From Dermanyssus gallinae (lineage: Eukaryota > Arthropoda > Arachnida > Mesostigmata > Dermanyssidae): DNA of 64,000 nt. Under the pieces are notes generated by a model, which saw nothing but the letters and a program-made list of their open reading frames with translations, was not told the origin of the DNA and did no database searches. A program made the position numbers and the translations under genes. The first letter of the stretch is position 1; every line of letters begins with the position of its first letter. The stretch lies in contig QVRM01002040.1 in NCBI GenBank assembly GCA_003439945.1, positions 174,001 through 238,000 of the forward strand, written 5' to 3'. Positions 31,832-45,789 of this stretch are shown here, piece after piece.

Positions 31832-33045
31832 AGTACGCTAGTCATTGCCAGCTGCCACATGCATTACCGAAAGCTCCCGTACGGAAAAACCGAAAATCTC
31901 CGTTAGAGTACCGTTGATGCATCGAAACTCGCACTTCCTTACTGTGTTCTTTTTGCAGAACCATAATTTCATTTGCAGGCGAGTTCTGTCTTACATAGGG
32001 CCCTCTTCAGTCGGGGTTTCTTGCGGGTGGGGTCGCTTGCCCTCCCCTCTTTCCGTAAATGCTCAATAAGCACCAACTCGTCTCTCTCTCTCTCTCTCTC
32101 TCTCTCGAACTCACATGAAAGAGACCAATTGAGGACGAAGATGTTGTTTACTGTCCGTCCTTCATGGCGCTGCGTCCTCCGTCGTATACTAGTTGTTGCT
32201 CATCTTATTCCACAGGGACCTCTTTCTAACATAACCTAGCCAGCCATGCTCATTGCCGTCTTCATCGGAATAATGCCTTATTTGTGTCTTGTCGCCGCAA
32301 TGGGGGGCGGAGACGGAGGGGGGCGCAGTGGAAAAAGGGTGGGGAAACAGTGAGACCTAAAAGGAAGGCAAAACAACCAACGTAGCAAACTCTCTACTCG
32401 AGCGCCACCGCAGATTAGATTGTGGATCTCCAGCTGCTGTCCTCTCCTTTCGAACACGCCTTCTCCTCGCCCTACCAACCAGTCAAATGATGAAACTTTC
32501 GATGCTCACCGACAAACACCCACGCTCGCTTACACACAGAGATCTATACACACACCGGCGAGCCGAATCCACACACACACAAACTTCATCAAGAGTTCTC
32601 TACGTAATCGCTCCTACCTAGAGATTCGCAGACTGGTGGTGGTCAGGTAAACTGTCATAAATCAGGCATAAAACGAATTAAAAACACCCAAATTTACGAT
32701 ATACGCGCGCGGGTGTATATATATGTGTATGTGTGTGTGAGAGCGCGTGTCGTCCACTAGAGTTTTCATCAATACCGCTAGCACCAGCACCGACGCAACC
32801 ACAACGGTATCTTCGCTACTCTCGCCAGCTCATGGTGCCAACAGAGACTTATGAGCGGCCAGCATATACACAGCATTCGCTATCACGCATGCTCCAACAG
32901 CTTGCGCGGGAGACAGGCTTCCTTCTCCTTCCTGTTGTTATCGTCGTCGTCGTCGTCGTGGTAATGCGTTGACAACACGGCGGAGCCAACGACATCTTTT
33001 GCACCTGGTTGACTGCGCCGAGCTGTAGAAGCGGATAGAGGTTGT
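31832..33045. other. intergenic, low-complexity
   Basis: Contains a (TC)n run at about 32080-32105 and CA/TG-rich stretches. No gene recognised. Confidence 0.5.
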
Positions 33046-33049
33046 CGCG

Positions 33050-33107
33050 CGTGCACAAATTGCACTTACCCACCAGCGCCCCTATATTCAGTCTTGCTCT
33101 TCCTCGC

Positions 33108-33154
<47 letters not shown>

Positions 33155-33188
33155 TTTATTATTTATGGCACAACTTGTGCTACAGCTG

Positions 33189-33240
<52 letters not shown>

Positions 33241-33354
33241 GTATATACAAATTGCACTTACCCACCAGCGCCCCTATATTCAGTCTTATTCTTCTTTGCT
33301 TTATTATTATTATTATTATTGTACAACTTGTGCTACAGCTGCTGTATATACATG

Positions 33355-33385
<31 letters not shown>

Positions 33386-33462
33386 ACAGCATCTGTAGCA
33401 CAAGCTGTACCCTAAGAGAGAGAAGAAGAACAAGACTGAATATAGGGACGCTGGTGGGTATG

Positions 33463-33470
<8 letters not shown>
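33050..33470. repeat. compound direct and inverted repeat around TA and TTA tracts
   Basis: A unit running from a CACTTACCCACCAGCGCCCC-type start, through CCTATATTCAGTCTT and an ATT tract, to TGTGCTACAGCTGCTGTATA occurs at 33061-33192 and 33254-33348. It occurs a third time inverted at 33382-33462. The last two face each other around a TA tract and could form a long hairpin. Confidence 0.8.
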
Positions 33471-33503
<33 letters not shown>

Positions 33504-33799
33504 TAACATCATCAGCCGGCTGTTATGCAGCCTTGTGTATTGCGATTTTTCCTCGGAAACGTCTACATTGACATCGATACCATCGCACGTCTGTTCCCGA
33601 GTCCCTTCCCATCAAATGTTCAGTTCCATTCTCTGTCCTAGGTGCCGCACCACCCACTTTGTGGCTGGTACACCTTGGCGCACGCCTATCGTTCGGGGCT
33701 AACTAAGCTATCATGCAAGAGAGGCAAAAGAAAACACATGCTCATCATCATTAGGTTTAGAGTTCGTTTATTGGGTTGTCGTTAGACATTCACTTTATT

Positions 33800-33895
33800 T
33801 ATCCATCTCTCTCCCTCTCTATCTCGCTCGAGATCTCTCTCTCTCGCCCTCTCTATCTCGCTCGATATCTCTCTCTCTCTCGCTCTCTTGAAAGA
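33800..33895. repeat. CT-rich low-complexity tract
   Basis: CTCTCT interspersed with CGCTCGA, partly a tandem of about 40 bp, followed by (GTAT)n. Confidence 0.8.
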
Positions 33896-33999
33896 CAACG
33901 TGTATGTATGTATGTATGTAAGGTCGTCGTCCATGCGGTTGTGGACACACAGTCTGTGGTATCTGGGAACGTACAACATGTCCACTGATTCTGCTGCTG

Positions 34000-34345
34000 C
34001 TGCCGTTATTGTTGTTGTTGTTGTTGCTGTTGTTGTTGCTGTTGTGGTCGAGCACTGCAGGGTAGAAATCACTTGACGCCCAGCAAGCAAGCCGCATCGA
34101 AGACGGCACATGGCCACCACAATGTCGACTCGCATAGCGCTGTAGTTGTAGTTGTTTGTGTTGTTAGATTTATTTGTTGCTGTTGTTGCTACGATTGGTT
34201 GTTGTTGTTGTTATTGTTGGACTTATTTGTTGCTGTTGTTTCTACTATTAGTTGTTGTTGTTGTTGTGCCTATTTTTAGCTGTTGTTGCTACGACCGGTT
34301 TCTATTGTTATTTGGCGTTGTTGTTGTTGTTGCCGCGGTTTAGGT
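34000..34345. repeat. (GTT)n-rich low-complexity region
   Basis: Many imperfect GTT runs; leucine- or valine-rich frames here are artefacts. Confidence 0.85.
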
Positions 34346-34734
34346 GATGATAGTACTAAGGCAAATAGTCGAAACCGGCGCAGTTAGCATCGGATGGCTG
34401 GACGCTAATTAGTTCCTGAGTGAGAGGCTGACTGTGATTCGGCACTAAATATTCGCTTGATTGTGTTGCTGCACGGTATGGTGGCTCTAAAGCTCTCGCT
34501 CGCGTGCAACAACTTGTTCATAGCCTTCACTCTATCGCTCCGCAGAGCAGAATCATCGGTTTGTACGACAGGGCAGACGGGTGGGTGGGCGTATCGAGCG
34601 TACACAGACAACAAGCATCGAGCCCGAACTTCAGTGCAAAGTTCGATTAGTTTATACTATGGCGAAACGATGAGGCAGCTATGCCACTATTCTGCGAGAA
34701 AATCCGCTGTTGCACGTGGCAAATCAACAAACAT

Positions 34735-34776
<42 letters not shown>

Positions 34777-36480
34777 TTTTTTTGGTTAATTAAATTGCGC
34801 TAATAATCTTTGGTTAGGATGGCCAATTACTTTAAGAAAAGCTGCAATACTGCACGTTGCAGGTTTGTCAACGGCAAAAATAACGTAAGGTATCTTTGTC
34901 TCTCAGAGAAGTACATGCTTGGTTATAATACCATATTATACTTAGCTTTATATATAGTATATAGTAGTACCATTAGTAATAATAATACCATTAACAACGA
35001 CAATGACAACAGCAACAACAAGAACAGCAACAATATGACTTAAAACAAACATAATCTTGCGCGAGCAATAGCGTTTTCTCCAGAGCAATAACGTACATTA
35101 CGTTCAGCGGTTCATCCATTGTAGGCTGCTATATGAGGCTCGATTTTTATTGCGTCGCCTCTCGGAACTCTCTCCCATCGCGCGAACACTCATCTAGCCA
35201 CCGATCAGTCGAAGCCTTCCAGTGAATGCACTCTATAATTTCCTATTTTCCGGTCAGAATCCGTGCTACTCCTGACTTGTTCATGGTGGTAAGAAGAGAA
35301 TCCATTTTGAGTACAGTTCCGTCCACTGAACTCATCATTCCTTTCCGCATCACTGTCGTACCCTCTGCCCAAAATAGCCGAATATTTTTTTGTGGCGAGC
35401 TAAAGCTTTTCTTGGCCTACAACTTGCGTAACGTGTAGCCGGCAAGAATTACTGGCAAGGTCGATGGACCCTCTCTAAAAGAAACCTAGTTTATTAACTT
35501 ATCTCTCACTCTCTCTTTCTCTTGTTTGCCCTCTCTACCTCTTGCTGTCCTTATTATTCTCTCTTTCTCGCTCTCTCCACTCTATTATCACCCCTTGGTA
35601 CAGCCCATGTTACTCCTTCTTATACGAAGTCCTTTTTCGAGCATCGATGATAACGTACATACATGAACTTCTTTCTTCGTCTTTCGCTTTTAGTATTAGT
35701 AGTTAGAAGTTCTCCGTCTATGAAGAAATGTGCAAAACAGTTCCGTGGGCGTTAAATCTTGGCTGAGAGTCAGCCCGAAAACGTTGGAAGTAGAAGTTCA
35801 TTCATCAAAGTAGAGTTAAACAAAATGTAATTAATTTTGCCGTGCTGCCGTTACGTTGGCGGTCTTTCTAAGCGGATAGGCAAGAAGCTATGGCCGAGAT
35901 CGAATAATTCATAGAGATACGTGCGCCATCATGGCACGCGGCGTGCAGAGAAAGAGCGAGAGACCGAGAACATTGTGGGGAATGTTTCAAGGACGGGCTA
36001 AGCCTTTTTGTCATGACGAGATCCCGGCACCGAAAACGGGGATGTGCTGGTACTCCTTCTCCCCGACGACAATAACGAATACGACAACAACAACGATAAT
36101 ACAATTAACAACCACAACGACGACGACCATGGCAACAACAATAACTAATGACGATGACGTCGACTTAAGCGCGCAGGTCGTAGCATACATTTCAGCTGAT
36201 GAATGATCTTACTACGTCTACTGCGGCAATTACTGGTGCTGATGTTGTTGTTGCTGCTACTGATTGCATTACCATTGCTGGATTAAGCTTTAGGAGATTT
36301 CTAAGCGCCAAATTTGAGGTAGAGAGGGCTAAATTAAAAGTTTTGCCAGTCAAAGTCCGATTTCACCCATCCATTAACAAGCTCGGCTGCGTCACGTCGA
36401 ATTGCCTACTGTAAGTGCAGCTTGGCGACAGTGCATGTTCTGTTAAACAGCAGGCACGATTATTGTTGATCTATCGACTG
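34346..36480. other. intergenic, no recognised gene
   Basis: Mixed sequence with a (TA)n tract at 34741-34774, CT-rich text near 35500-35580 and AAC/ACG runs at 36065-36150. No coding region supported. Confidence 0.5.
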
Positions 36481-37000
36481 TTTGTTGCCGCTGTTGTTAT
36501 TACTATTGTCGTTGTTATTTATTTTTGTATAACTAGATTGTTGTTGTTGTTGTTGTTGTTTTTTTGTTGTTCTACTGTTATATCGTTGCTGCGGTTGTTG
36601 TGGCTGTTGTAGCAATGTTGCTGAGCAATGTTAGGCGTTGATTTTGTGTGATTTGTCGTGGTAGTTTTCCTTGTTGTTGTAATCCAGTCTACAATAACCA
36701 GTTACTGTGGTTGTTTATGCTGTTGCATATGTTATTGATTCTGCTTGTTGTTGTGATTGTCTGTTGCTGTTGTTGTTTTCTTGTACTTGATATTGTTGAT
36801 TGTCTGTTATTGTTGTCGGCGTTGTGCTTCATTGTGTTACCAGTTTCGTAGTTGTAATCAAATTTCCTTGTTGTTGCTGATGTTGTCATGGCTTTTTCCG
36901 TTTTTGCGCACAGTTTGAATGAATTTTGAAATTTAATTGGAATTTGAAAAATGATGTTGTTTTTGTTGCTGTTGTGTGTTGTTGTTGTTCTTGTTACGTG
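36480..37000. repeat. (GTT)n-rich region near the GLS 3' end
   Basis: Imperfect GTT/GCT runs, probably in the GLS 3' flank or UTR. Confidence 0.8.
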
Positions 37001-37157
37001 TGTTGGTGGTAGTAAGCATTCTTGCTCTGCAACCGCCGGTATCGTCGTGATCAAGCTCGTCATGTTAACATTTCATGTACGTGTGAGAAATACTACGTGT
37101 ATTGATCCCGCCGTTGTCGTCGCTGTGAGACGACCTCGTGCCTGTATTGCACTAGGT

Positions 37158-37355
37158 TTACTTGTTCTGCAACTTGAGATCAGGCTTGGCAACCTGCTTC
37201 TCCTCAACCCCTGCATCGTCCGGAGCTGGCTCATCGCGGGGTTCCGACCCGCCTGCGCTTATCCACTTTGTCAAAAACTCCACAATCGGGGTGTGGCCGA
37301 ACGTCCGAGCGTCGTCAGCGGGAGTGTGACCCCATCTAAAAAGAAATACCAATTC

Positions 37356-37404
<49 letters not shown>

Positions 37405-38234
37405 AGACAACGTATATATTCAATCACTGTTTACTCTAGGGCTAAACGGACACATTTAGTTCAACCACGGATATATAAGGTATTGTCAGCCGTGTGATCA
37501 CCTTAAAGTTTACGTCGTTCGTAGAGGTTTCTCAAATTGTTTGGCAAAACATATATTGGGAAGGATACATTGGAACTTGGGTGAGGCTGCTTATATGTCT
37601 GCTATGATAGAAGATAGTCATAATTGCATAGTCGGCTCGGAATAATAGCCCCACCAGTGTCTCGATATACCTCAATAGAATCTTCTCATTAAAGTCATTA
37701 AGGCAACTTAACCTGTCGTCAAACAAACGAGTACAAAAGCGGAATGGCAGTTTAAGATAAATTAATATATGTATTCGGATAAATCCTTTTCACCACGGTG
37801 GGACCTTTTCCGGTGCGCGTTTGTGCGACCGTCGAAATGATATTATGAGTAATTACTTCAGATATATACACTACATGTCAGGTCAGACCTAGACGTGAAG
37901 AAGCACTAGGACCAGCTTCTCAAAACGATCTAGGGAAATCATGGCACGCCAACAAAAAACGACAATTAGAGAGCATGGTTATAGTTAAGTCAATGGTCCG
38001 TAGCATTTGCATCATCATCAGTGTCTGGATCTGCCTTGATAGTCTCTTCTCGTCAAGGCGAGAAGATGGAAGGTAAATATTGGCAAATATATCCATGTAA
38101 GAATATATTAGCATAAAATAGTTAAGTTATTAAGATAGCTTATTTTTTTGTATTTAATTATTCTCCTTTTCAGCCTTCCATGGTTGGAATCCTTTTGTGT
38201 GCAAGTATATTCCTTTCCCCAGAAAAAAGGTTTA

Positions 38235-38269
<35 letters not shown>

Positions 38270-39337
38270 ACAACTGCAAGAAAGATTACATTGACAATTA
38301 GTTGGCCACTTAGATAACTGGCGTAATGCATAGAACATAGTCTTAATTGCCTCATCGACGATGCATTACTATATATATTCCTCTCGCTATGTGCCTCACT
38401 AATTTAATTGACACTCTTATTTCAAAACATAACCGTTCCCCTTATGGAGCGTTCACGTCTCTCTCCGAAGGTAGAGTAGAGGCAGTCGAAAATGCCTACT
38501 TTGTGATCCGTATGGAACAACGGCTGTAAATATAAATGACGGGTAACCCTGATCGACATCCTCCCGTTCTCTCTTTGCGGCAATGCTATGTTTTTTTCAT
38601 CGTATCGGCGTCCACGGCCAGATGCAGGCCACTTGTTGCTTACCGGTCTTTGTTGTCGGGGCTCACTCCGCAGATCCGGAGCAGGAACTCGACTGCTTCA
38701 AGATGTCCTTCGGCCGCCGCAAGGTGGAGCGCCGTACGACCATCGTAGTCGGAGAGTCCCATGTTCATTCCTGACAGGTAGTGGCGACGCATGGCGGTCA
38801 CATCGCCGGACGCCGCCGAGAACAGCAGATTGACCACTTTCTGGCCCTTCGTGTCGTACTTCTGCCGGCGGGGATCCTTCTTCTGCGTCATGTGTCTCAG
38901 ATTGTCGTAGTGGTGAAACGAGAACACGCGCACGAGCTCCTCGCAAAACTGGACGCCACGCACAGAGTTGCCTGTAGATTTCGCCATAGCACACGAACGC
39001 GTCGACCGACAAGCGAAAGAGTAACGTCAGTAGACATGTTTGAAATTCGTTTTTTGTCTGTACAGAAAGCGACTCTTTTTTGTTATTGTTGTTTAACACC
39101 ATCGTAGTAGTAGTCGTAGCGTGACGTGAATTCATTTAACAATTTTAACTAGAGTACTTATGTACATGTGCAAACACATCCAAACTATTCCATGCATTGT
39201 TAGCTACGCCTGTGAAACTTGTTGGAGCAGTTTAGGGGGTTCGGAAATTGCGAAGACTTTGTTTTTACTTCTTGAGTCAACAAGCTACGCCTAAAACAGA
39301 TATAAAATAAATGGAGTTGCTCTTCTTTCCTTTTACA

Positions 39338-39370
<33 letters not shown>

Positions 39371-39435
39371 TATGTGACACATTGTAATAACAGACAACAT
39401 GGATAAATAAATTTGCCGGCTGGCTATGTCGGTCC

Positions 39436-39472
<37 letters not shown>

Positions 39473-40938
39473 CATTCAATAGGCAAGGTAAAAATTCAAA
39501 ACAATTTTCATAAAAAAAATTGGAAATACGCGTCACATACCAAATGAGCACGCATACATGAATACACACATGTATGTGAATATCTAGCCCAAACTGACCG
39601 TAATTGTCGAGTGGCGGCGACCACAGGCCGAGACCCATGACGTTCGGAACGACGACCATGGTACAGCCAGAAACACCCGATTTGGCGGGCAGGCCCACCT
39701 TGAAGGCGTATTGGCCGGAATAGTCGTACATGCCACACGAGTGCATCAGCGAGAGCACGTCACGGCACGAGTTGGGATTGATGACTTGGTGGCCGGTGAT
39801 GGGACAGATGCCACCGTTGGCCAACGTGGCCGCCATCACCGACACGCTGTTCGAGTTGACTTCGAGCGAACAAAGCTGAAAGTAGAAGTCCATCGTGTCC
39901 TTGAGGTTGACCTTCTCCGGAAAGCACTTGTTCTCTTTCATGTAGTAGCCAATCGCGTAGTTCCGGTCGGCGGCCTCGCGCTCCGACAGAAAGATGGCGT
40001 TGTTGAACGACAGATACTCGCCTCCCGAGATTGCCCTATAATACTGACTCATCTGCGTACCGAAAACAACAACGCCAACAACAACATGAAGTACGTTTTA
40101 CTACATAGTTACTGCTTACACAACACTGAATGTCTACACTGGTGACACAGGCTAGCTCGATCAGACGACGTTTGCTGCATGTGAACCTGCGCGGTGTGCT
40201 ACCTACGGCACGTACTGGAGTTAGGGCGCTGGAACTGGAAGTGCACACAAGACTGTGGCCAGCTTACCTACCTCATCTGGCGCAAATCTAGGCAAATTGA
40301 AAACCATCGATGTTATGCATACACTACTTACCCAGTCAAACTTCTCCGATGCGGCCATCTCAGGCTCAATGAGGTTGAGTAGCGTCGATGCAATTATGAT
40401 CGCGCCCGCATTCACCATCGGATTGTGCGGTTTTCGGTTGTGGTCGAGTACGAGCTCATTGAACATCCGCCCCGACGGTTCCTGGCCGACATATTGATGC
40501 ACAGTGTCTGCCCCCAGCTCCGAAAGGGCGATCGCGTAATTTAGCGGTTTGCCAGATGATTGGATTGTGAATGGCGTTTCGGCGTCGCCTGTGATACATA
40601 ACACCGCACCCCATACGCGTACAGTACAATACATTATATTGATAAGCATCTACCTTCTGTCTACAGCAAATTGAGTTTGACTGCCTGACACAATAAAGTT
40701 TCACCAAAATTTAAAACAGTATATGTGTGTATAAGTTCTTTGTATATATATATATAGATACGGAAATAAGCAAACAGATGTTTTCCTGGGGTGTTCAACG
40801 GGGCATTGCGGCCTCGGTTCGGGGAACCCTCCAGAAAAGGCTGGTCCCTACACTGGGCCCCCGTAATGGTGCACATGTTTGCAGGGACCCAAACGTCATG
40901 TTTCGACCGTGAATGATTGATTACATTGAAGAAATGAA

Positions 40939-41021
<83 letters not shown>

Positions 41022-42366
41022 AGAAATATTGTGCACGAAAAATGCAAGAATAGTGAGGACGTTACATACCAAGCGAAAAGCGTTGGCCGTCGACGGTGCA
41101 GACGGAGACGCCCCAAAAATCTGGCGAGTACTTAGCCAATTGCGGAATGTAGGTGGCCACGTAACCATTTGTGTTCTTTTTACATTGCCAATAGAAGCTC
41201 TCAATGTAGCTGGTGAAGTCCTGGAAGTCGGGGATGACAAACTGGTGCCTGAGTGCTCTTGTGATGAGGACAATGTTTTCTTTCAGGACATTCTTGAACG
41301 TTGCCTTATCCAAGCTCAGACCTTCCAGCGACCCCGCACCGCCTCTCTCTTTGTGGACGGCCCTCAAATTTGCCATCATTTCCTGTTGGACAATGCACAT
41401 ACACCCAGACAGACATACACGCACGCCCATACATAATACGGTAAGCTCTCGCCCTATATATATATATATATATATATACCTATCAACTTCAAAATGTGCC
41501 GTACTGAAAACAATAAAAGATAATACTGCATATTTTATGAACGGCCATAGTATACCCGAAGTGTCAACATACAAAGACCTAGGTGTTACATTTGATTGTC
41601 ATATGAAGTATACAACTCATATTGCCGAAGTTGTAAAATCTGCCTCTCGTCTGTGCAATCTCATTCTCAGAGCGTTTATTGTGCAAGACCCTGCAATGTA
41701 CATAAAACTCTATAATACGCTTGTCGTCCCAAAGTGGACATACTGCTCACACGTATGGACACCTTTCTATAAAAAAGATGTAGAACTGCTTCAGCGAGTG
41801 CAGGATAAATTTGTTCAACGAGTCGCGTGGCGCTGCAGTGTAAGACGTGAGAGTCTCGTACTCCCAAATGTGAGCGAGCACCAGATGCAAGTTGACCTCA
41901 GACTTTTTAAACAACTAATCCGTAGTAATAATTTTAGTACCTTTTTTACAGTACGTCCAAATAATCTTCGTAGTGTGGTGTCAATTGCTCCACCGGAAGT
42001 TGCTAATGTCGATGTGGTGAATAATGCGTTCGCATGGAGAGTTTCGCGACGCGCCCATGTGTGTAAAGACTACACTGTGATACCAACACACCTTTTTCAA
42101 TAAAGGAGACTTTGTATTGTATTGTATTGTATTGTATATACAACGGGTTTATACAAAGGGTCGGCAATACTGTTGTGACGAGCGTATTTCCTTGCTACAA
42201 TGCTGTATCACACCGATGAACTGATAACCGGTTTACTGTGTACACACCTGTATATATAACCATGTGACTGTGCAAATTCAATCTATTATATGAAATGTCA
42301 TTTTTTTTTCTCCGAAAACTTAAGCATTTGTAATGCAGCTTTGCAAATAAACCACGCTCTGAATCG

Positions 42367-42414
<48 letters not shown>

Positions 42415-42661
42415 AACCTGTGTGTATAAGGCTACCTGAAAAGTGAGTGCTTGTGCACGAGAAGTGAGAGCTTCGTGGTTGAGTTCGAATAAACCGGTCT
42501 CCGTATCATATCGGTCATACAAACTCTGTATTCTGGAGTATAAATTACTCGTTTACCCGCAATGGCAGATTTTGTGAACATGTTAGTAATTTTACTCTCA
42601 CTCCTAAAGCAGTCGTTCACTCCCCGTGTTATATATATATATATATATATATATATACGTG

Positions 42662-42711
<50 letters not shown>

Positions 42712-43030
42712 TTATTTTTTATATATTTGCTTTAGATATTTCGTCAGGTGGTTTAATCTACCTTAAGTCGGTGATCGTTCTTCCTGAGCCCTGTAGCAAA
42801 CAGAGCCTTGAAGAACTTGTCAACCGAGATTGTATCATCGCTTTCCTTAAACATATCGAAGAGAATGTCCTCGACATTCAGCGGGGGGCTGTCCTCTCTG
42901 AAATAAAGCACGCATACAGAAGTTATGCTGAGTTGCTTACGAAATAGAACCATGGGCTCGATTTTTCGAGTATTTGCGAAATATCGAAAACACTTTCGGC
43001 GCGCAATTTGCATGCCCAACAGTACAATAT

Positions 43031-43068
<38 letters not shown>

Positions 43069-43521
43069 TGCACATAAAAGGACGCTTTACGTTATGTTCG
43101 AACACATGTGTTTATATTCGTGTGTATCAGTGTATATATATATATATATATATATATATGGTGCTCCTATTGTCACATATCCCAAGGTGCATCCTATTGC
43201 ACGAATGGCAACGAACTTTACGCGCAATAATGTAAATGTATTGCTTAATGCTGATAAATGTATAATAGATACTTGGCCGTTATCAGGCTACTCTTAGATC
43301 TTATAAATTGCCTTAGTCGGACGACAGAGGTGTCCTGTTGCTTTGCAGTAACGATATTTCAATGATTTTTCAGAAATTTTAGAAGTAATATGAAATCGTA
43401 GTAGCATGCGGAGCTCACTATAGAAATGCTACACAATGATGTTACTCATAAGTTTGATGGCAAATTGCAGACACATTCCACGAAAAACATAAGATATGTC
43501 TCTCGCTCTCTCCCTCTCTCA

Positions 43522-43567
<46 letters not shown>

Positions 43568-45700
43568 CAGGTTCCCTGCAGAGCACTACGAAAGTACAGT
43601 GCTTGTCCAATGACGATACAGTTCAGTCTAAAATGCTTTTAAGTTGAGTTTCAGTTTTGTGACTGCACTTGCTACACTAATTATAACCTTAAGATTAATC
43701 GTTGTTGTTACTGCTTGTACTGCTGTTGTTACTATTGCTAACAGTATTACTATAACTATGGTTGGATGTCAACACATTAGGTATTCTGAGCCAACCAATC
43801 TCAGTAGGCCAGACTTCCGATCTTTCTAGATCTTTCTAAGAGGGTTTATACTAACATTGATGGAGCTATTTTGCATTGATTAAGCAGGAACACCGTAGAA
43901 CAGATTACGATAAAGTTGCCCAAAGGACTCCTTCAAACATCAAATGCCGCTGAAAATTTATAACTGCGGCAAGATGATATATAACTGCGGTCCGATTACT
44001 TTTTTGCTCGGAAATCATGATTTTCTTCATGATTTCTAGACGAGCAATCTCAGCGAATAGTATAACTATGATATTTAGCGACTATGAAGTGTGTTAAAAA
44101 AAGGTGTGTCTCAAAATACTGAAAGACATTTTTTTTATACGTGACTTCGTTACGAGGACATGATGGAAGAAACGATGCTCTTAAATATATGCGGTCTTCT
44201 AATTAAAATAACCGATCCAGTCCTGCACGTTTCAACCGTCAAGAGTAGAGCCGACCTGTGAAGGACCTACTATAGCTCACCTTGTACTAATCAGTTTGAC
44301 CTTGCCGCAACTGGCAATGATACGGCCATATTACATCCGGTTGCTGTCGTTCACATGTATGCAAGCTTGTTTACACGCTAGTTCATAAATTTGAAAAAAA
44401 TGGCAAACATTTCTAAAAGAGTCGATTCAAGCGGCGCAATTCAAGTGCTGGAGATGGTAACAGCACGTGCACATGCTGACCAAGCGTACAATCAAAAGAC
44501 AAGACGCAGTTTTTGAAAGAAATATGCTTATTGGCGAATGGCGTTTTACAGAGGGATTCTACTTCGTATTATGTTTAACTATCTATATGGCCTGATGTCT
44601 ATTTGCACTGTCGAATTATTGAAACTGCACGTTATGTATAGAGCGAGTGAAACACTTCGAAGTTAATATTAGCTTTTTTTAGAATAGCCACAAATTTGAA
44701 ACTGATACATACACGAAGTCCTTGAAAGGGTATACGTTAGACAAGGTAGAGTTTCCTTTATCGAGAGTCAAAGTTTGACATAGGGGATTTAACTCTGTTA
44801 AGCCCTCCGCTACTTCCGGAGCGAAAAATGGAACCCGGGAGAGGAATAGAGAATCGCTGCGCGATAACCGTGATGAACCAAAACGTATGCAGTTCTGTAA
44901 GGCCCTTATTCCCTTAGAGACGACAAAGATAGCACAACTATCTTAAAAACAGTTGAGAAAATTTTGCAAACTTTCAACAGGAAGTCTCGTGGCTTTACAT
45001 AGGCTTTACATAATAGTAGATATTGTAGGTAAAGTCGTAGATAGATCTGGAAATGCTCTTTTGTGTGCGATCGTGAGCTGGCTTTTGTTCTTGCATACCA
45101 TGCTAGATTCACGGCTTTGACAAACACATACGAGATTAATTTTAAGAACTGTCCTGCGTCTGATTTTATATATGAAAGTACTGATCTATCACCTGGCCCC
45201 TGTATAGAATAGACTGCTAGCCCGTATGAGAACCACAATTGCTTCCCACCAGATGAACACATATCTGGTTGTCAGATATTGACGATACGATCTGTTAACC
45301 GAAAGCCAACGATAGGTAAATATATTTTTAAATACGCTCGAGTCCTGAACTAGCCTTACCTCATGTACTGGAAAATGTTCAATGAAGTTGGAACAGACGC
45401 ACTGCTTAGGTGATGTGACAGAAGCATGGCTCTCTGTACTTCACTGTTTAACACTGTGCCCGCAAACAAGTTTCGTAATTACAAAAAGGTTACTATGCCA
45501 CTATTACAAATATCTCTTCATTTGTGGCAGATTCATCCATTTATTCGATTTCGCTGCATTTAGACAACAAAACCACTGGCGTTTTTGCTTTTTACAGTGA
45601 AGTGTGTAGTACGAAATCAAACACCGCCACCATTACCAATTTATGGTTGCCAATGCGGGAACTTTAACCTAACATATATACATACAAGTTGTTTCCAAAA

Positions 45701-45789
<89 letters not shown>

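Noticed and set aside
33042..33398. Leucine- and tyrosine-rich frames as membrane proteins
   Set aside because: They are translations of ATT and TA repeats.
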